NCBI GenBank assembly: GCA_017619375.1
Contig: JAFZSL010000057.1
Span: 1-36,084 of the forward strand
Length of the DNA stretch: 36,084 nucleotides
Direction: 5' to 3'
Source: Prevotella sp.
GTDB lineage: Bacteria; Bacteroidota; Bacteroidia; Bacteroidales; Bacteroidaceae
Each line of letters opens with the position of its first letter. Position 1 is the stretch's first letter. Of the stretch, positions 14,749 to 23,677 are shown piece after piece. The notes beneath the pieces were generated by a model. The model ran no database searches and was not told the DNA's origin. It saw only the letters and a program-made list of their open reading frames with translations. The position numbers were made by a program, and so were the translations under genes.

Positions 14749-15930
14749 ATGAAAGAATTGGCATTGAAATATGGTTGCAACCCCAACCAGAAGCCTTCCC
14801 GCATCTTCATGGAGGAAGGCGAGTTGCCCTTGGAGGTCCTCAACGGGCGTCCCGGCTACATCAATTTCCTCGACGCACTAAACAGTTGGCAACTGGTGAA
14901 GGAACTGAAAGCCGCCACCGGACTCGCCTCCGCCGCCAGCTTCAAGCACGTCTCCCCCGCCGGCGCCGCCGTGGGACTTCCCCTCAGCGACACGTTGAAA
15001 AAGGTCTATTTTGTAGACGACATCGAGGGTGAATTGTCACCCATCGCCAGCGCCTATGCCCGCGCCCGTGGCGCCGACCGCATGAGCAGTTACGGCGACT
15101 TCGTGGCATTGAGCGACACGTGCGACGCTCAGACCGCATTGCTGCTGAAGCGCGAGGTGTCCGACGGTGTGATAGCCCCCGGCTACACTGCCGAAGCCCT
15201 CGACATCCTGAAGGCCAAGCGCAAAGGCACCTACAACGTCATCCAAATCGACCCGGACTACACGCCTGCACCCATCGAGCGCAAGCAAGTCTTCGGCATC
15301 ACCTTCGAACAAGGGCGCAACGAAATCAATCTCGACGACGACGCCCTTTTCGCCAACATCCCCACGGCCAACAAGACCTTCTCCGATGCAGCCCGCCGCG
15401 ACCTCGTCATCGCACTCATCACACTGAAATACACGCAGAGCAACAGTGTCTGCTACGTGAAAGACGGCCAAGCCATCGGCATCGGAGCCGGACAGCAGAG
15501 CCGCATCCACTGCACACGCCTCGCAGGCAACAAGGCCGACATCTGGTGGTTGCGACAGCACCCGAAGGTGATGGGCCTCCCCTTCATCCCTGGCATCCGC
15601 CGTGCCGACCGCGACAACACCATCGATGTGTACATCAGCGAGGACCACGACGACGTGCTGGCCGAAGGCGTCTGGCAGCAGTTCTTCACCGAGCGTCCCT
15701 CCGTGCTCACCATGGAAGAGAAAAAAGAGTGGATTGCCAAGAACACGGAAGTAGCCCTCGGAAGCGATGCTTTCTTCCCCTTCGGCGACAACATCGAGCG
15801 TGCTCACAAGAGCGGCGTGAAATACATCGCCCAGGCAGGAGGATCGGTACGCGACGACCATGTCATCGCCACTTGCGACAAGTATGACATCGCCATGGCC
15901 TTCACCGGCGTCAGGCTTTTCCACCATTGA
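14749..15930 (+). CDS. Stand-alone AICAR transformylase (PurH C-terminal type)
   Basis: Phosphoribosylaminoimidazolecarboxamide (AICAR) formyltransferase, which adds the formyl group from 10-formyltetrahydrofolate in the penultimate step of IMP synthesis. The 393-residue protein starts directly with the transformylase domain (LKYGCNPNQKPS). It has the catalytic Lys66-His67 pair in SFKHVSPAGAAVG, TLKYTQSNSVCYVKDGQAIGIGAGQQSRIHCTRLAG-type folate-site sequence at about 230-260, and the final GGSVRDDHVIATCDKYDIAMAFTGVRLFHH region. The N-terminal IMP cyclohydrolase domain of ordinary PurH is absent, so the last ring-closing step must be done by another protein. A full-length purH elsewhere would make this a second copy. 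It follows the rplS terminator by about 35 bases. Confidence 0.9.
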   Translation: MKELALKYGCNPNQKPSRIFMEEGELPLEVLNGRPGYINFLDALNSWQLVKELKAATGLASAASFKHVSPAGAAVGLPLSDTLKKVYFVDDIEGELSPIASAYARARGADRMSSYGDFVALSDTCDAQTALLLKREVSDGVIAPGYTAEALDILKAKRKGTYNVIQIDPDYTPAPIERKQVFGITFEQGRNEINLDDDALFANIPTANKTFSDAARRDLVIALITLKYTQSNSVCYVKDGQAIGIGAGQQSRIHCTRLAGNKADIWWLRQHPKVMGLPFIPGIRRADRDNTIDVYISEDHDDVLAEGVWQQFFTERPSVLTMEEKKEWIAKNTEVALGSDAFFPFGDNIERAHKSGVKYIAQAGGSVRDDHVIATCDKYDIAMAFTGVRLFHH

Positions 15931-15941
15931 CACCATCCGCC

Positions 15942-16142
15942 ATGAGCAAAGGAGACGACATTGATGCCATCATCCAAGGAGGCCTCGTTTGGGGCCGTGG
16001 CGCCAAGGAGTCTGACGACTCCAAACGCGACAAGGTGAAGACGAAGGCCAAGAAAAAGGCCTATATCACCGGCGCCCATGGCAGCGGAAGCGCCAGACAA
16101 AAGGCGAAATACCGCGAGCAAAGGGCGAAAAGGAGGAAATAG
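15942..16142 (+). CDS. Small basic protein of unknown function
   Basis: A 66-residue protein starting at the ATG at 15942; a TTG at 15927 overlapping the previous stop codon is a less likely start. The first third is mixed (MSKGDDIDAIIQGGLVWGRG). The rest is strongly basic, with Lys/Arg runs and an ARQKAKYREQRAKRRK end, as in nucleic-acid-binding tails. No family is recognised. It lies 11 bases after the transformylase gene and is probably cotranscribed with it. Confidence 0.6.
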   Translation: MSKGDDIDAIIQGGLVWGRGAKESDDSKRDKVKTKAKKKAYITGAHGSGSARQKAKYREQRAKRRK

Positions 16143-16152
16143 ATGTGAGATT

Positions 16153-16240
16153 TTTCGGAATGACGGAATTTCGGAATGACGGAATATCGTTATAACGTAA
16201 TAACGTAATAACGATATAACGGGAAAACGAGATAACGAAA
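16153..16240. repeat. Two adjacent short tandem-repeat tracts
   Basis: A 16-base unit TTTCGGAATGACGGAA occurs twice in tandem (16153-16184). It is followed by an array of TAACG-containing units (TAATAACG and variants) to about 16240. The tracts fill the gap between two convergent genes; no terminator hairpin was seen there. Confidence 0.75.
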
Positions 16241-16248
16241 TCACAAGA

Positions 16249-17031
16249 TTATGGCTCCAGCATGATTCCGCTGAAAATGCGGCCGGAGTCGATGCCCAAC
16301 CTACGGGCGGAAAAGAATTGGTCGGCGTGTGCATAAGTGCATACGCCGGCTGTTTGTATGTTGTCGGGGCATACGCCACATTCCACGAGGAGGAGCCTGT
16401 TGGCTTCCCATAGGTCGATGTGCCATTTCCCATAACTCCTGGCCACGGCCTCCATGTCGAAACCCGCGATGCGGAACGCGTCATATACCTCGTTGCCCAC
16501 TTCGAAATGCTCCAGCGAGATGCCCGGCCCGATGACCGCCTTGAGCATGGCGGGGCGTGTGCCGAAGCCGGCCTCCATGGCCTGCACAGCTTTGGTGACG
16601 ATGCGTTTGACCGTCCCCCTCCATCCGGAGTGTATGGCACAGACGGCTCGATGCTCCATGTCATAGAGCAGCACAGGGATGCAGTCGGCGGTGGAGACAC
16701 CGATGCATACACCCGTCATCCGGGTCATCACGGCATCCACCCCCTCGAGCTCCTCGGCACGTTGGTGTTTGTCTAAAGCGAGGAAAGCCTCATCCACTTC
16801 CCTCACCTCTACGCCGTGCACTTGGTGGGGATAGACCAGCATGTCAGGCTCAACACCCAACAAATGGCATAGCGACAAGCGGTTGGCCTCAATGCATTCC
16901 CGCTTGTCGCCACAATAATAATTGATGTTGAAATCTGCATAGTTTCCTTGGCTGCATCCTCCCTTGCGGGTGGTGCTGAAGGCCTTGACGCCCGCAGCCA
17001 AGTCATAGTCGAGCAAGACAGGCTTGGTCAT
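16249..17031 (-). CDS. pgeF: Peptidoglycan editing factor / multicopper-type YfiH family
   Basis: A 260-residue cytosolic protein of the YfiH (laccase-domain) family, whose E. coli member PgeF removes wrongly incorporated amino acids from peptidoglycan precursors; other members act on purine nucleosides. The metal-binding triad is complete: His72 in PHQVHGVEV, Cys117 in VSTADCIPV and His134 in [21 protein letters not shown] and the C-terminal QFFSARR are also typical. Its start overlaps the end of obgE by four bases, so the two are translationally coupled. Confidence 0.9.
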   Translation of the reverse strand: MTKPVLLDYDLAAGVKAFSTTRKGGCSQGNYADFNINYYCGDKRECIEANRLSLCHLLGVEPDMLVYPHQVHGVEVREVDEAFLALDKHQRAEELEGVDAVMTRMTGVCIGVSTADCIPVLLYDMEHRAVCAIHSGWRGTVKRIVTKAVQAMEAGFGTRPAMLKAVIGPGISLEHFEVGNEVYDAFRIAGFDMEAVARSYGKWHIDLWEANRLLLVECGVCPDNIQTAGVCTYAHADQFFSARRLGIDSGRIFSGIMLEP

Positions 17032-18194
17032 GGCCTTTCTTCCTCCTCATATTCGAAGTCGTCAAGGTCTTCCACCTCGTCGGAGTCCACCATCAGGATG
17101 TCGCCATACTCACCTTCGGCCTCCATCTCCATTTGGAAACGGCTCATGTCCTTGTCTCGGTGCACGAGGGTGTCCTCCGCCGTGATGGTCTGCAACTTGT
17201 TGCTCTCGCTGTTGAGTTCTTTCCACAGCACGTTTTTCAGTTCCTCCAAGCCATAGCCGGTGACTGCGGAGATGAAGATGGTCTGCACGTCGGTGGGCAG
17301 CGTCTCCCGCAACATCTCCATCAACTCCTCGTCCAAGAGGTCGCTCTTGGTGATGGCCAACACACGGTGCTTGTCCAACATCTCAGGGTTGAACTTCTCC
17401 AGTTCACCCAACAACACTTCGTATTCGTGCTTGATGTCCTCGGTGTCGCCCGGCACCATGAATAGGAGGAGGGAGTTGCGCTCGATATGCCTAAGGAATC
17501 TCAGCCCCAAGCCTTTTCCCTCGCTTGCACCCTCGATGATTCCGGGGATGTCGGCCATGACAAACGATTGTTTGTCGTGGTATCCCACAATGCCCAATGA
17601 GGGTTCAAGCGTGGTGAAGGGGTAGTTGGCTATTTTTGGCCTGGCGCTGGAGAGCGAAGAGAGCAGTGTGGATTTGCCCGCATTGGGGAATCCCACCAGT
17701 CCCACGTCGGCGAGGAGTTTGAGTTCCATGATGACCGTCATCTCCTGCATGGGCTCACCGGGTTGTGCGTAGCGTGGCGCCTGATTGGTGGGCGAGCGGA
17801 ACTGGAAATTTCCCAGTCCTCCCCTACCCCCCTTGAGCAGGCACACCACTTGTCCGTCGTAGTTGATGTCGCAGACAAACTTCCCTGTCTCCGCATTATA
17901 GACCACGGTGCCGCAAGGGACGTCGATGTATTCGTCCTTTCCTTTTGTGCCGTGGCATTTGTCCTTTCCACCATTCCCTCCATGCTGTGCGAAGATGTGA
18001 CGCTGATATTTCAGATGAAGCAGCGTCCAATAGTTGTGGTTGCCCCGTAGGTACACGCTTCCTCCATCCCCTCCGTCGCCACCGTCCGGGCCTCCGTTGG
18101 GGTTGTATTTCACGTGTTTCAGGTGCATGGACCCACGTCCACCTTTTCCTGAGCGACAGCAGATTTTCACATAATCGACAAAATTGGATTCCAT
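17028..18194 (-). CDS. obgE: Obg family GTPase
   Basis: Essential ribosome-associated GTPase involved in large-subunit assembly and stress control. The 388-residue protein has the glycine-rich Obg fold (about 1-158, with [14 protein letters not shown] and KGGRGGLGN). The G domain follows: GFPNAGKS at 168-175 (G1), the DIPG motif (G3), TKSD (G4) and SAVTG (G5). It closes with an acidic tail ([17 protein letters not shown]). It lies 65 bases downstream of the hpt-adk gene and overlaps pgeF, so the three probably form one operon. Confidence 0.97.
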   Translation of the reverse strand: MESNFVDYVKICCRSGKGGRGSMHLKHVKYNPNGGPDGGDGGDGGSVYLRGNHNYWTLLHLKYQRHIFAQHGGNGGKDKCHGTKGKDEYIDVPCGTVVYNAETGKFVCDINYDGQVVCLLKGGRGGLGNFQFRSPTNQAPRYAQPGEPMQEMTVIMELKLLADVGLVGFPNAGKSTLLSSLSSARPKIANYPFTTLEPSLGIVGYHDKQSFVMADIPGIIEGASEGKGLGLRFLRHIERNSLLLFMVPGDTEDIKHEYEVLLGELEKFNPEMLDKHRVLAITKSDLLDEELMEMLRETLPTDVQTIFISAVTGYGLEELKNVLWKELNSESNKLQTITAEDTLVHRDKDMSRFQMEMEAEGEYGDILMVDSDEVEDLDDFEYEEEERP

Positions 18195-18209
18195 GATGAA
18201 TTATAATAA

Positions 18210-18263
18210 GGATACAAGAAATACCAAAGCCTTTAGGGACACTGGAGACACCGGGGATGTTAG
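18210..18263. repeat. Degenerate 9-base periodic repeat
   Basis: Six consecutive 9-mers in one register (GGATACAAG, AAATACCAA, AGCCTTTAG, GGACACTGG, AGACACCGG, GGATGTTAG). The last overlaps the stop codon of the adenylate kinase region. GGATACAAG is identical to units in the 24857-24937 tract. Confidence 0.6.
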
Positions 18264-19396
18264 AGTTCGTCAATCACCTTGCAGATGTCGGCGAAGATGC
18301 GGTCGAGTTCGCCTAATCCGTTGATTTGATGGCGTATGCCCTCCTTCTCATACCATTCGATGAGTGGGGAAGTCTGGTCGTGGTATACATTGAGGCGTTT
18401 CTTGATGGTTTCCTCATTGTCGTCGCTCCTTCCGCTCTCTTGTCCCCTTTTGAGCAGTCGCGTCATCAGTTCGTCCTCCGGGACGCTGAGTTCCACCATG
18501 GCAGCCACCTTGTGTCCTCTCGCGGCAAGCATCTTCTTGAGTTCCTCTGCCTGGTTGACAGTACGTGGGAAACCATCGAAGATGACACCCTTGTGTTGTG
18601 CGCCGAAGGAGTCATACACTTTTGCAAGCATGTCCACGATGAGGGTGTCGGGCACGAGCATGCCATCGTCGATATACTGCTTGGCCACCTTTCCCAGTTC
18701 GGTGCCGTTTTTGATTTCACCTCTCAACACATCGCCGGTGGAAATGTGGTTGAGTCCATATTTCTCGATAATCAGATCGCTCTGGGTGCCCTTTCCCGAA
18801 CCGGGAGCACCGAAAATGACAATGTTTCTCATATTTATGTTTGTTGGTGTTAGGTCTTCTTCTGGCACGAGGGTGTAGATGTCTTTCAACCCCCTCCCCT
18901 GCTGGTCGTAGTCAAGTCCATATCCCAGGATGAAATCATTGGGTATGCGCAAGGCCACGTATTCGATGTCGATGTCCACTTGCAACCTTTGAGGCTTGAG
19001 CAGCAGCGTGCAAACGTGTATGGACTCCGGGTTGCGTGTTCCGAGTGTTTCCATCATACGCTTGATGGTGAGTCCTGTCTCCACGATGTCCTCGAGAATG
19101 ATGACCGTCCTGCCGGCAAGCGACTCGTTGATACCCAGCACCTCCTTGACCTTTCCTGTGGAGGTGGTGCCTTGGTAGGAAGCCAATTTGACGAACGAAA
19201 TCTCACAAGGAATGGTAATCCTTCTCATCAGGTCGGCAGCAAAGATGAACGAGCCATTAAGGACTGCGATGAAGATGGGGTTCTTTCCCGCCATGTCACG
19301 ATTGATCTGCTCCGCCACGGCGTCCACGCGTTTCAACACCTCCTGTTCAGGGATGGAAATACGGAATTTTTTGTCTAATACTTGAATGGTGTCCAT
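18260..19396 (-). CDS. Fused hypoxanthine phosphoribosyltransferase-adenylate kinase
   Basis: One uninterrupted 378-residue frame carries two purine enzymes. Residues 1-182 are a complete hypoxanthine(-guanine) phosphoribosyltransferase: IFIAVLNGSFIFAADL, the VIILEDIVETGLT PRPP-binding motif and IPNDFILGYGLDYDQQGR. Residues 189-378 are a complete adenylate kinase: Walker-A-type GAPGSGKGTQ, STGDVLR, GFPRTVNQAEEL and a short lid of the type found in 190-residue enzymes. The linker is only about six residues (TPTNIN). Met189 (ATG at 18832) is exactly where a separate adk would start, so internal initiation could also make free kinase. In relatives I know hpt and adk as adjacent separate genes. 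Together they salvage hypoxanthine and interconvert AMP, ADP and ATP. Followed by obgE and pgeF. Confidence 0.9.
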   Translation of the reverse strand: MDTIQVLDKKFRISIPEQEVLKRVDAVAEQINRDMAGKNPIFIAVLNGSFIFAADLMRRITIPCEISFVKLASYQGTTSTGKVKEVLGINESLAGRTVIILEDIVETGLTIKRMMETLGTRNPESIHVCTLLLKPQRLQVDIDIEYVALRIPNDFILGYGLDYDQQGRGLKDIYTLVPEEDLTPTNINMRNIVIFGAPGSGKGTQSDLIIEKYGLNHISTGDVLRGEIKNGTELGKVAKQYIDDGMLVPDTLIVDMLAKVYDSFGAQHKGVIFDGFPRTVNQAEELKKMLAARGHKVAAMVELSVPEDELMTRLLKRGQESGRSDDNEETIKKRLNVYHDQTSPLIEWYEKEGIRHQINGLGELDRIFADICKVIDEL

Positions 19397-19421
19397 AAGT
19401 GAGTGTTTTTGTAATTTGCAG

Positions 19422-19429
19422 CAAATTTA
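19422..19429 (-). promoter_or_regulatory. -7 box of the hpt-adk-obgE-pgeF operon
   Basis: TAAATTTG on the minus strand matches the -7 consensus 25 bases before the start codon. No good -33 match was seen. Confidence 0.5.
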
Positions 19430-19544
19430 ATAAAAATATGGGACATAACGGCCATGAGTGGGCTATATTTTTACAACTTTGCCTTGAAAGGTAAAGTTAA
19501 AGGCGAAGTTACTCCATCTCGGCATAAAAAAGAAACGCTTTTCT

Positions 19545-19575
19545 TTTGTTCTGCTCTCGATTTTTCGTAACTTTG
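19545..19575 (+). promoter_or_regulatory. Consensus promoter of nnr
   Basis: TTTG (19545-19548), a 19-base spacer and TAACTTTG (19568-19575) match the consensus exactly. The predicted start of transcription is at or next to the ATG at 19582, so the mRNA may be leaderless. Confidence 0.8.
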
Positions 19576-19581
19576 CATCGT

Positions 19582-21111
19582 ATGAAGATATTTACAAGTA
19601 CCCAGATTAAGGAGCTCGACAAATATACCATTGAAAATGAGCCCATCAAGTCGATCGACCTTATGGAGCGTGCGGCGAAGGCGCTGACGCTGGCCATCAT
19701 CGACGAATGCAGTATTGAAAGCCCCATCGTTGTCTTCGCCGGTCCGGGCAACAACGGCGGTGACGCTTTAGCCGTCTCCCGCATGCTTGCCGACCGTGGC
19801 TACAGCGTGTCAGTCTATCTGTTCAATATCAACAACAAGTTGTCTGACGACTGCATGGAGAACAAGCAACGTGCGATGGAATGCAAACGCCTGAAGAATT
19901 TCACTGAAGTGACGAAGGAGTTCGACCCACCCCAGCTCACCTCCAACACGGTGGTCATCGACGGGTTGTTCGGCACAGGGCTTGTCAGGCCATTGGAGGG
20001 TGGCTTCCCCTCGTTGGTGAAATATATCAACCAGTCTCCCTGCAAAGTGATCAGCATAGACATGCCGTCGGGCCTGATGGCGGAGAGCAACACTTACAAC
20101 TCCCATTCGAGCATCATCCGTGCCAACGTGACACTGACGCTCCAGACGAAAAAATTGTGTTTCCTCTTCTCCGACATCCAACAATACATCGGCCGTCTCA
20201 AGGTGCTCGACATCCGCTTGTCCAAGGAATACATGGAAAAGACACATTCCAATTATACCATGTTGGAAGCCAAGGACTTGAAACCCATGTTGATGCCCCG
20301 CAGCGATTTCGCACACAAGGGTTTGATGGGTCACGCTTTGCTCATCGCCGGCAGCTACGGCATGGCAGGCGCCGCCATACTTGCCGCACGTGCCTGCCTG
20401 CGTTCCGGTGCAGGCAAACTGACCATCCACACGCCGAAGAAGAATTGTGACATCTTGCAGATGGCAGTGCCGGAGGCGGTGTTGGAAGTGGACTACGAGG
20501 ATGCCTTCTTCTCTGATGCCGTGCCGGCAGAACCTTATGACGCCCTTGGCATCGGTCCGGGTCTGGGACAGGTGGAGAACACGGCCATTGCACTAAGCGC
20601 CCAACTGCGCCGCACGCAAGCCCCCATCGTTGCCGACGCCGACGCACTCAACATCCTTGGAAGCCACAAGACATGGCTGCAGCAACTGCCTAAAGGACTG
20701 ATTCTCACACCACACCCGAAGGAATTTGACCGACTCTGCGAGACACGTACCAGCGACGACTACGAGCGGCTGATGAAGGCGGTGGACATGGCTGTGAGGC
20801 TGCAGGTGTTCATCATCCTCAAAGGACATTATTCCGCGCTGTGCCTGCCTGAAGGCAGGGTGGTGTTCAACTCCACAGGCAATTCGGGAATGGCGACAGC
20901 CGGTTCGGGCGACGTGCTCACGGGCATCATCACCGGCCTGCTGGCAAGAGGTTACCACCAGCGCGAGGCCTGCCAACTGGGCATGTACCTCCATGGACTG
21001 GCTGGCGACCTCGCCGCGAAGGAGAAAGGTAAGGAGAGCCTCATGGCCAGAGACTTGATCGACTTCCTCCCCCAAGCGTTCAAGACACTTGAGGAGATTG
21101 AAATAAATTGA
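19582..21111 (+). CDS. nnr: Bifunctional NAD(P)H-hydrate repair enzyme (epimerase/dehydratase)
   Basis: Repairs hydrated NADH and NADPH in the cytosol. The 509-residue protein has an N-terminal epimerase domain (about 1-215; GPGNNGGDALAVSRML, DGLFGTGL, SIDMPSG). The C-terminal ADP-dependent dehydratase domain (about 230-505) has GSYGMAGAAILAARACLRSG, GIGPGLG, DADALNIL, LTPHPKEF, ILKGHYS and NSTGNSGMATAGSGDVLTG, whose final Asp is the expected catalytic base. The frame opens upstream to 19546, but the ATG at 19582 gives the normal N-terminus. The last codons and stop lie inside a 7-base repeat that continues downstream. Confidence 0.95.
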   Translation: MKIFTSTQIKELDKYTIENEPIKSIDLMERAAKALTLAIIDECSIESPIVVFAGPGNNGGDALAVSRMLADRGYSVSVYLFNINNKLSDDCMENKQRAMECKRLKNFTEVTKEFDPPQLTSNTVVIDGLFGTGLVRPLEGGFPSLVKYINQSPCKVISIDMPSGLMAESNTYNSHSSIIRANVTLTLQTKKLCFLFSDIQQYIGRLKVLDIRLSKEYMEKTHSNYTMLEAKDLKPMLMPRSDFAHKGLMGHALLIAGSYGMAGAAILAARACLRSGAGKLTIHTPKKNCDILQMAVPEAVLEVDYEDAFFSDAVPAEPYDALGIGPGLGQVENTAIALSAQLRRTQAPIVADADALNILGSHKTWLQQLPKGLILTPHPKEFDRLCETRTSDDYERLMKAVDMAVRLQVFIILKGHYSALCLPEGRVVFNSTGNSGMATAGSGDVLTGIITGLLARGYHQREACQLGMYLHGLAGDLAAKEKGKESLMARDLIDFLPQAFKTLEEIEIN

Positions 21112-21152
21112 AAATTGAAGATTGAAGATTGAAAATTGAAGATTGAAAATTG
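21107..21152. repeat. 7-base tandem repeat (ATTGAAR)
   Basis: Six units of ATTGAAA or ATTGAAG in tandem plus a final ATTG. The array overlaps the nnr stop codon, so slippage could change the C-terminus of the protein by a few residues. Confidence 0.85.
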
Positions 21153-21227
21153 CCATTCGGGCGTCTGAGGAAAAAGAAAGGAGCGTATCGTAGGATGCCA
21201 AGATGGTTATGAGACATATAGACAAAT

Positions 21228-21260
21228 TTGGGGCGGGTGCAAGACCCGCCCCAATATTTT
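21228..21260. terminator. Terminator between convergent genes
   Basis: An 11-bp GC-rich stem (21228-21238 with 21244-21254) with a 5-base loop, then TATTTTTT on the plus strand. It should end nnr transcripts and perhaps those from the opposite esterase gene. Confidence 0.85.
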
Positions 21261-21261
21261 T

Positions 21262-21369
21262 TGCGACCGTAGATAAATTTTCAAAGTTGCGGTTAAGCGA
21301 GAACAGACCAAGCTTGCTTGGAGTCTGCAAAGCGTGAGCAACTTCGACCGCAGGTCAATTTTCAATTTT
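21262..21369. repeat. Palindromic intergenic element
   Basis: Nested inverted repeats: AAGTTGC (21284-21290) with GCAACTT (21338-21344), and inside them CAGA-CCAAGC-TT-GCTTGG-AG-TCTG (21304-21327). From memory, near-identical elements of this kind recur between genes in Bacteroides and Prevotella genomes; that recollection cannot be checked here. Confidence 0.55.
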
Positions 21370-21375
21370 ATAAAA

Positions 21376-22503
21376 TCACCTCGTGATTTCCATCGAGACT
21401 GAGGCGCCGCTCTTGTCATGAAAGACGATGACGAGACGTTTTTCCTCAGGGAAGAGTTTCGTGTCCAGGTCGGCGGAGGTTTCACCCGACATGTTGAGAG
21501 TCTTGAGGACTTTTCCCGAAAAACTCACGTATTCTATCTTGGTAATGGGTTTGGTGGCCTTGGCATGCATCACCCCGTTTGAATCGATGGAGGCATCCAC
21601 GTCGATGGGAGTCTCCATTGTAGGGGTGACAGTGGGGGTGAGCGTCAACTCACGTCCGTCGCCCAATTCCTTGAATCCCATGGTTTGCAGCATTTTGATG
21701 CCGTAGCGCTTACCGAGTGTGCGATATCCCTCTGCTGAGAAATGCACATGGTCAGGCCCGGCTTCGCAACCCTCCGACGACACCACGTAGGCATTTGGAA
21801 TGACCTCCGGCAGACGATTGATGGTGGGGTTGGCATGTGCGCATACGCCTTTCTGGTCGTCACCAACCACCTCTCCGGCAATGAGGGGCACCTTGGCAGG
21901 GTCGAGGTTGAGGTCTGCCATCAGGTTGTCGTATATCTTCTTCACCTTCTGCAGCCATTGGTCGTTGTAGGCGTCGGTCTCCCCTTGGTGGAGGAGAATA
22001 CCTCTGATGACGCCTTCCTTCTGTGCCTTCCTGGCCATGTCGACAAGTCGCTGGTAGGGGTTGTTGCCATAAGCAGCAATCTCGTTGCGCATCCAGTCCT
22101 CTTTCACGTTGTCGATATACTCCTTGCAAGCATCCTTGTCGAAGAGGTCGATGGCGCATCCGTCCACGGCGACATGCACCACGCCGAGTTTGACATTGAG
22201 AGGATGGTTCTTACGCAACATCCACAAGAAATAGTCCACCGGGGAGAGACCGGTGTTGGCCCTGCAAAGCGGCGGAACCGCCTTGCGCCATTCGCCGACC
22301 CGGCGCCCGTCGGGGCCGTCGACGGCCGACATGCTCAGCACGCCCTCCTCGATATTGCAATCCTCGGGCGAGATGGTTCCCTGACCCACCATGTTCGACT
22401 GTCCGATGCAGAGGTAGATATAGAAGAACTGGTCTTGCGCCGATGCAGCCATTGGGAGGAATGCCATCAGCATGACATAAAATAGTTTTTTCATCTTGTT
22501 CAT
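21376..22503 (-). CDS. SGNH/sialate O-acetylesterase-like carbohydrate esterase
   Basis: A 375-residue exported esterase of the sialate O-acetylesterase (SASA, CE6-like) type, expected to remove acetyl groups from sugars of host glycans or plant xylan. Signal peptide: about 1-22 (ending AASAQ); an ATG at residue 4 is an equally good start. Catalytic blocks: GQSNM with Ser36 as nucleophile, HQGETD (172-177) and DHVHFSAEGY with Asp251 and His254. The C-terminal 85 residues form a beta-rich domain with an EYVSFSGKVLKT stretch, not a clear type IX tail. It is convergent with nnr. No polysaccharide utilisation genes are adjacent, so the substrate is open. Confidence 0.82.
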   Translation of the reverse strand: MNKMKKLFYVMLMAFLPMAASAQDQFFYIYLCIGQSNMVGQGTISPEDCNIEEGVLSMSAVDGPDGRRVGEWRKAVPPLCRANTGLSPVDYFLWMLRKNHPLNVKLGVVHVAVDGCAIDLFDKDACKEYIDNVKEDWMRNEIAAYGNNPYQRLVDMARKAQKEGVIRGILLHQGETDAYNDQWLQKVKKIYDNLMADLNLDPAKVPLIAGEVVGDDQKGVCAHANPTINRLPEVIPNAYVVSSEGCEAGPDHVHFSAEGYRTLGKRYGIKMLQTMGFKELGDGRELTLTPTVTPTMETPIDVDASIDSNGVMHAKATKPITKIEYVSFSGKVLKTLNMSGETSADLDTKLFPEEKRLVIVFHDKSGASVSMEITR

Positions 22504-22515
22504 AGGTTGGTAGTT

Positions 22516-22557
22516 GAAAAAGGCGGGAGTCCACCCCGAAGGGCAGATGCTCCCGCC
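22516..22557 (-). terminator. Terminator of the aldolase gene
   Basis: An 8-bp stem (22522-22529 with 22550-22557) enclosing a smaller hairpin, followed on the minus strand by TTTTTC. It is about 60 bases past the aldolase stop. Confidence 0.7.
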
Positions 22558-22618
22558 GTGTTTTTATCTATTTTTCTAAGGACACTTGTTTTCCTAAAGG
22601 CCCTTGAAAATATAGATT

Positions 22619-23629
22619 TTAGTCGAGTTGTGCGAGCTTGTTGTCAGAGCCAAGCACTTCCTTGATCTTGTGCTTGTACATCTTCTCCATTTCGTCGCGA
22701 GCAGGACCGCAGAACTTGCGTGGGTCGAACTCACCGGGCTTGGTGGCAAGCACCTTGCGCACGGCGGCGGTGAAGGCGAGGCGGGAGTCGGAGTCGATGT
22801 TGATCTTGCAGACAGCACTGGCAGAAGCCTTGCGGAGTTGCTCCTCGGGAATGCCCACTGCATCAGGCAGTTTGCCACCATACTCGTTGATGATGTCGAC
22901 ATACTCCTGTGGCACGGACGATGAGCCGTGGAGGACGATGGGGAATCCGGGGAGTTTCACCATGATGGCGTCGAGGACGTCGAATGCCAGTGGCGGTGGC
23001 ACGAGCTTTCCGGTTTTCGGGTCGCGTGTGCACTGCTCGGGAGTGAACTTGTATGCGCCATGGGATGTGCCGATGGAGATGGCGAGGGAGTCGACACCGG
23101 TGCGGCTGACGAAGTCGATGACCTCTTCCGGCTTGGTGTAATGGCTCTCAGCGGCCACCACCTCGTCCTCAACGCCGGCGAGGACACCCAACTCACCTTC
23201 CACGGTGACATCGAACTGATGGGCATACTCCACCACTTTCTTGGTAAGCGCGATGTTCTCCTCGTAAGGCAGTGAGGAGCCGTCGATCATGACGGAAGAG
23301 AAACCGAAGTCAACACAACTCTTGCAGGTCTCGAAGCTGTCGCCATGGTCGAGGTGCAAAGCGATTTCGGGATGATGGCAACCCAGTTCCTTGGCATATT
23401 CCACGGCACCCTGTGCCATGTATTGGAGCAAAGTCTGGTTGGCGTAGTTGCGTGCGCCTTTTGACACCTGCAGGATGACAGGGCTCTTGTAGTCGCTGGC
23501 AGCCTTGATGATGGCTTGCAGCTGCTCCATGTTGTTGAAATTGAATGCCGGGATGGCATAGCCTCCGTTGATGGCACGTGCGAACATATCACGAGTGTTC
23601 ACAAGGCCCAAAGATTTGTAGTCTACCAT
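22619..23629 (-). CDS. fba: Class II fructose-bisphosphate aldolase
   Basis: Cleaves fructose 1,6-bisphosphate to dihydroxyacetone phosphate and glyceraldehyde 3-phosphate in glycolysis (reversed in gluconeogenesis). The 336-residue cytosolic zinc enzyme shows the catalytic LDHGDS motif (Asp94, His95), the VEGELG glutamate (Glu145), and zinc ligands His190 (GTSHGAYKF) and His234 (VLHGSSSV), then NIDSDSRLAF for phosphate binding. The frame runs on to 23707, but this ATG at 23629 gives the family's normal start and sits about 40 bases after a consensus promoter. Confidence 0.96.
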   Translation of the reverse strand: MVDYKSLGLVNTRDMFARAINGGYAIPAFNFNNMEQLQAIIKAASDYKSPVILQVSKGARNYANQTLLQYMAQGAVEYAKELGCHHPEIALHLDHGDSFETCKSCVDFGFSSVMIDGSSLPYEENIALTKKVVEYAHQFDVTVEGELGVLAGVEDEVVAAESHYTKPEEVIDFVSRTGVDSLAISIGTSHGAYKFTPEQCTRDPKTGKLVPPPLAFDVLDAIMVKLPGFPIVLHGSSSVPQEYVDIINEYGGKLPDAVGIPEEQLRKASASAVCKINIDSDSRLAFTAAVRKVLATKPGEFDPRKFCGPARDEMEKMYKHKIKEVLGSDNKLAQLD

Positions 23630-23677
23630 AAATTTGACTGAAATGTTATAAAAAAAAGTTTGGTTGCTATTGTTGTG

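Noticed and set aside
15804-16712. 302-codon minus-strand open frame
   Set aside because: Crosses two real genes and a simple repeat; composition is low-complexity.
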